Positions 7,028-9,511 of a stretch of 9,511 bases of DNA are shown here, one piece after another. The first letter of the stretch is position 1, and every line of letters begins with the position of its first letter. The position numbers and the translations under genes are program-made. Origin of the DNA: an uncultured Clostridium sp. (GTDB lineage: Bacteria > Bacillota > Clostridia > TANB77 > CAG-508). The notes beneath the pieces were generated by a model. It was not told where the DNA came from. It saw only the letters and a list, made by a program, of their open reading frames with translations, and ran no database searches. The stretch lies in the NCBI GenBank assembly GCA_947643945.1, contig CANRXN010000018.1, positions 1 to 9,511 on the forward strand. Reading direction: 5' to 3'.

Positions 7028-9273
7028 TTATCTATTTTCTTCAAAATATTTTTCAAATTCTTCTTTTGTAATTGGTTTTGAATAATAGTAACCTTGTATG
7101 ATATCACAACCAATATCTCTTACATATTCCATTTGTTCTTTGGTTTCAACGCCTTCAACTATGGTTCTTACTTTTAAACGTTTTGCCATAAACATAATAT
7201 AATTTATCATATTATTATCTGTTTTTAAATCTGCTTTATCAACAAATGCTTTATCAATTTTTATGACATCAATTGGCATGGTTTGTAACATACTTAAAGA
7301 AGAATAACCAGTTCCAAAATCGTCTATGGATATCATAAAACCTTTTTTCTTTATGTTGTTTAAGACTTTTAAAATGTCGATTTCTTGGTCTATGGTTGCA
7401 CTTTCTGTAATTTCTAAATCAATGCCACTTGGGTTTATTTCGTACTTCTTACATATGCTTACATATTCGTCAATAAAGTTTTCATTTGCAAAATGTGCTT
7501 TTGAAACGTTGACGGAAACAGTTGGTGTGTATTGGTATTGTTTACGCCATTTAGCTAAATCTTTGCATACTTGCTCGAAGATATATCGGTCTAGCTTTAA
7601 AATAAATTTATTTTTCTCAAATAGCGGAATGAATTTATTGGGTGGAATGATGTTTTCGTCTTTATACCATCTAATTAAAGCTTCTGCACCAGACATCTTC
7701 TCATTTTTTGTAAAGGTTTTTGGCTGATAGATAACGGTGAATTCTTTATTTTTTAATGCCTCTTCCATAGTTGCTTCAATTTGTTGCTCTTCCATTAATT
7801 GTTTTTCTAGTTTTTCGTCAAATAGATAATAGTTGTTATGGTATAAGCCTTTAATTTGTGCTTTTGTAAGATAGGCTTTGTCTAAAAGTTTGTTGATGTC
7901 TCTATCTTTTAATTTAACTTTGTAGGCACCGATTGCTAAGTTTAAATGTATGTCTATGTCTCCTATTTTTAGATTAGAAAGTTTGGCAAATAACGTGTCT
8001 AGTAATTCATTAATGTCTTGTTCGTAACTAAAAATAGTGGCAAAAATGTCTTTTGAAATCCTACAGGTAATATTGTTAGTTGGAACAGTAGTTACTAGTT
8101 TTTTTCCAAGTTCTTTTAAAATTTCATTACAAAAACCATAACCATAAATATTGTTAAGGGCTTTAAATTTATTGATGTCAAGAGTGACAATGTATTTACT
8201 TTTACTAGCTTGTTGTTGTAAATAAGTAGCTCCATTTTCTTTAAAATAGACTTCATTTCCAAGTCCGTGTTATGGGGTCGATGTAAGCTACTTTGTATAA
8301 TTTTCGATTTTGTTTTTGGTTAGATAAGTCGATATAAATGGCAATAGCCATAATGATAAGATTGATTAATAAGCAAAGTCCAAGTGATAAAACTAGCAAT
8401 CGAATTAATTCGTTAGCTATTGTTTCGTCTGCTGCTGTTGTTACTACATACCAATCATTAATACCTACCTTTTCGTAATGAATAAAGTAAATATCTTCAC
8501 CAAGTTTTGCATCTAAAGTTCCTGTTTGCTTATTTTTTATAGCTTTTGCCATTTCGTCAATTTTATTCTTTTCTTCTTTGGCAGTTGGGGTGAATTTGTT
8601 TTTGATATATTCATATAGGTTGGCATTGCTTTCTTTTATGTTATTAAAGGAATCGATTAAAACGGTTCCATTGTTATTAATTAAATAGGTTCCACCTTTT
8701 CCGAAATAGTCTTCTTAGTAGAATTTCTTGGTAATCTAAAGTATTTATGGTTGCCATTAAGACTTTTTCTTCCCCATTTAATTCAAAGGTTTTTGCATAG
8801 ATGTTTACTTGGTTGTTTGAAACGGTGCTTGGCCTATTTTCTGTTAAGTATACTTCTTCTTGCCCAAAAAATTCTTCCATGTTAGGATAATTATTTACAA
8901 TGTGACCATCGCTTGTGGTTCCGTTTCCTTGTTTGTCTAAGATAACAAGTCTTGTAAAGTGATAGTTTTCTAAGTCAATTTCAAAACGGTCAAAGATTTC
9001 TTCTGGGGTTTTAAAATATCCTCTATCTATGGATTCAACCATTATTTTGACAAAGTTTTTTTGTTCTGTAATGGATTGGTTTAATTGGGTTGCTGTTTGC
9101 TCGCTTAATTCTTTTATATTTTGATATACGTTTTGATAGATTAGGTCTTTTACATATCCAACATAAAAAAAGGATAGTATTAAAATGATTAGAAATATTG
9201 CTAATATCCATGCTATTTTTAGCTTGTATGGCTTTTCTTTTGGGGATAGTTTGCTTTTCTTTTTGTCTTTCAT
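7028..9273 (-). CDS. Membrane sensor with degenerate GGDEF and intact EAL (c-di-GMP phosphodiesterase), two +1 shifts at CGG
   Basis: Probable cyclic-di-GMP hydrolase controlled by an extracellular signal. Skipping C at 8703 and 8267 gives 747 residues: membrane helix at about 18-41, an extracellular Cache-like sensor (about 42-288), a second helix at 290-316, a GGDEF domain (about 331-490) and an EAL domain (about 495-747). The GGDEF motif has decayed to SKDIF (406-410), so diguanylate cyclase activity is unlikely. The EAL domain keeps EAL (530-532), N588, E620, DD (650-651), K671, E706 and E709 (EGVE) and QGY, so it should be active. Start ATG 9273 has GGAGGA at 9280-9285. The stretch 7796-8266, with no ATG in frame, is fully coding and carries the GGDEF domain. 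No terminator is visible after the stop. Confidence 0.92.
8265..8267 (-). other. In-frame CGG with +1 offset (GGDEF-EAL site 2)
   Basis: Context is ATA-ACA-C-GGA-CTT-GGA-AAT. The triplet reading ends four codons on at TGA. Skipping the C gives DPIT-G-LGN, the hallmark opening of a GGDEF domain (DPLTGLxN), in which this Gly is very strongly conserved. Confidence 0.95.
8701..8703 (-). other. In-frame CGG with +1 offset (GGDEF-EAL site 1)
   Basis: Context is CTA-TTT-C-GGA-AAA. The triplet reading ends at TAA after eight more codons. Skipping the C gives RRLF-G-KGGTYLINNNGTV, a typical Cache-domain strand and turn. Confidence 0.88.
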
Positions 9274-9279
9274 ATGTTT

Positions 9280-9285
9280 CCTCCG
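9280..9285 (-). promoter_or_regulatory. Ribosome binding site of the GGDEF-EAL gene
   Basis: GGAGGA six bases before ATG 9273. The 106 bases between the preceding stop (9380) and this gene hold no convincing promoter or terminator, so the two may be co-transcribed. Confidence 0.6.
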
Positions 9286-9379
9286 CTTCTTTTAGGGTTT
9301 ATAGTTATGGTTATCAAAAATTTCTAGTGGATATATATTACTACAAATTCATTAATAATATTAACTAATTTCATAATTT

Positions 9380-9511
9380 TCATTCTCCTAATTCTTCTTT
9401 TATATTCTGTAACATTTCATTAAAGTCTTTAAATTGATACCCGAGATAATCGATTTATTTCATTTCGATTACCATTTGAATATTTATCATATATAAAGCA
9501 AAACTCTATTT
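9380..9511 (-). CDS. 3' end of an unrecognised gene, with a probable +1 shift at CGG
   Basis: A reading frame enters at the window edge and codes for YDKYSNGNRNEINRLS. It then meets CGG at 9443-9441 and would stop at TAA three codons later. Skipping the C gives RLS-G-YQFKDFNEMLQ and a further 12 residues ending ...EELGE at TGA 9380, which looks like a natural charged, helical C-terminus. The family is not recognisable from about 43 residues. Because there is no homology anchor, this shift is predicted from the rule seen in the other genes rather than shown independently. Confidence 0.55.
9441..9443 (-). other. In-frame CGG with probable +1 offset (partial gene)
   Basis: Context is TTA-TCT-C-GGG-TAT. 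It is the only site of the ten with N = G in CGGN. Confidence is lower than at the other sites because the host protein family is unknown. Confidence 0.6.

Noticed and set aside
7326..7727. Plus-strand frame of 133 codons opposite the EAL domain
   Set aside because: It lies wholly antisense to a strongly conserved EAL domain and shows no domain features of its own.
8710..8717. An alternative indel position in TAAGAAG before the GGDEF-EAL first shift
   Set aside because: An extra A here would also restore the frame (LLEDYFGKGG), but the CGG at 8701-8703 fits the same frame change and matches the other nine sites.
9324..9383. A 19-codon minus-strand mini-ORF (begins MKIMKLVNII) overlapping the preceding stop as ATGA
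   Set aside because: It is very short and low in complexity, and the AGGAG is too close to the first ATG. It could be a leader peptide, but nothing positive supports it.

Overview
The window is AT-rich, with AGGAGG-type ribosome binding sites, a Bacillus-type SOS promoter, a dipicolinate synthase B gene, a class A penicillin-binding protein and a CmpB-family membrane protein. This points to a spore-forming, low-GC Bacillota, probably an anaerobic Clostridia-type gut organism. I cannot name genus or species from the sequence alone.

Layout, with minus-strand genes unless stated. Positions 1-3 are the start codon of a gene leaving the window, with its own promoter and RBS. 114-2620 is a bifunctional PBP1A-type peptidoglycan synthase. 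2733-4063 (+) is a GH30 glucosylceramidase-like enzyme, and 4141-5124 (+) is an intact XerC/XerD-family tyrosine recombinase. 5152-5451 is an intact YneA-like LysM cell-division suppressor behind a consensus promoter with three LexA-type boxes. 5584-6362 is a CmpB-family membrane protein, coupled to spoVFB at 6378-6957. 7028-9273 is a membrane-anchored sensor-GGDEF-EAL protein. 9380-9511 is the 3' end of an unrecognised gene.

The main discovery is a rule linking every broken gene. Read in ordinary triplets, five genes (PBP1A, GH30, CmpB, SpoVFB, GGDEF-EAL) and probably the partial sixth fall apart into overlapping fragments. Each break is a +1 offset, and each occurs where an in-frame codon is CGG. 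Skipping the C and resuming at GGN (Gly) restores the conserved family sequence every time, for example DPITGLGN in GGDEF, PCSGNT in SpoVFB and GLWQ...FLYGPFLGIYG in CmpB. I count ten in-frame CGG codons and ten offsets. I find no in-frame CGG read as Arg, and no frameshift anywhere else. The two complete genes that are intact (recombinase and LysM) contain no in-frame CGG. About two dozen CGG trinucleotides in the other two phases cause no shift. Because the pattern follows codon phase and coding strand on both DNA strands, random or strand-blind sequencing error is a poor explanation.

The simplest biological reading is that CGG is an unassigned codon in this lineage, and that the ribosome moves +1 at it (or reads CGGN as a four-base Gly codon), so genes with a C inserted before a Gly codon still work. 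This is inference. Read-level checking, tRNA content and proteomics would decide it.
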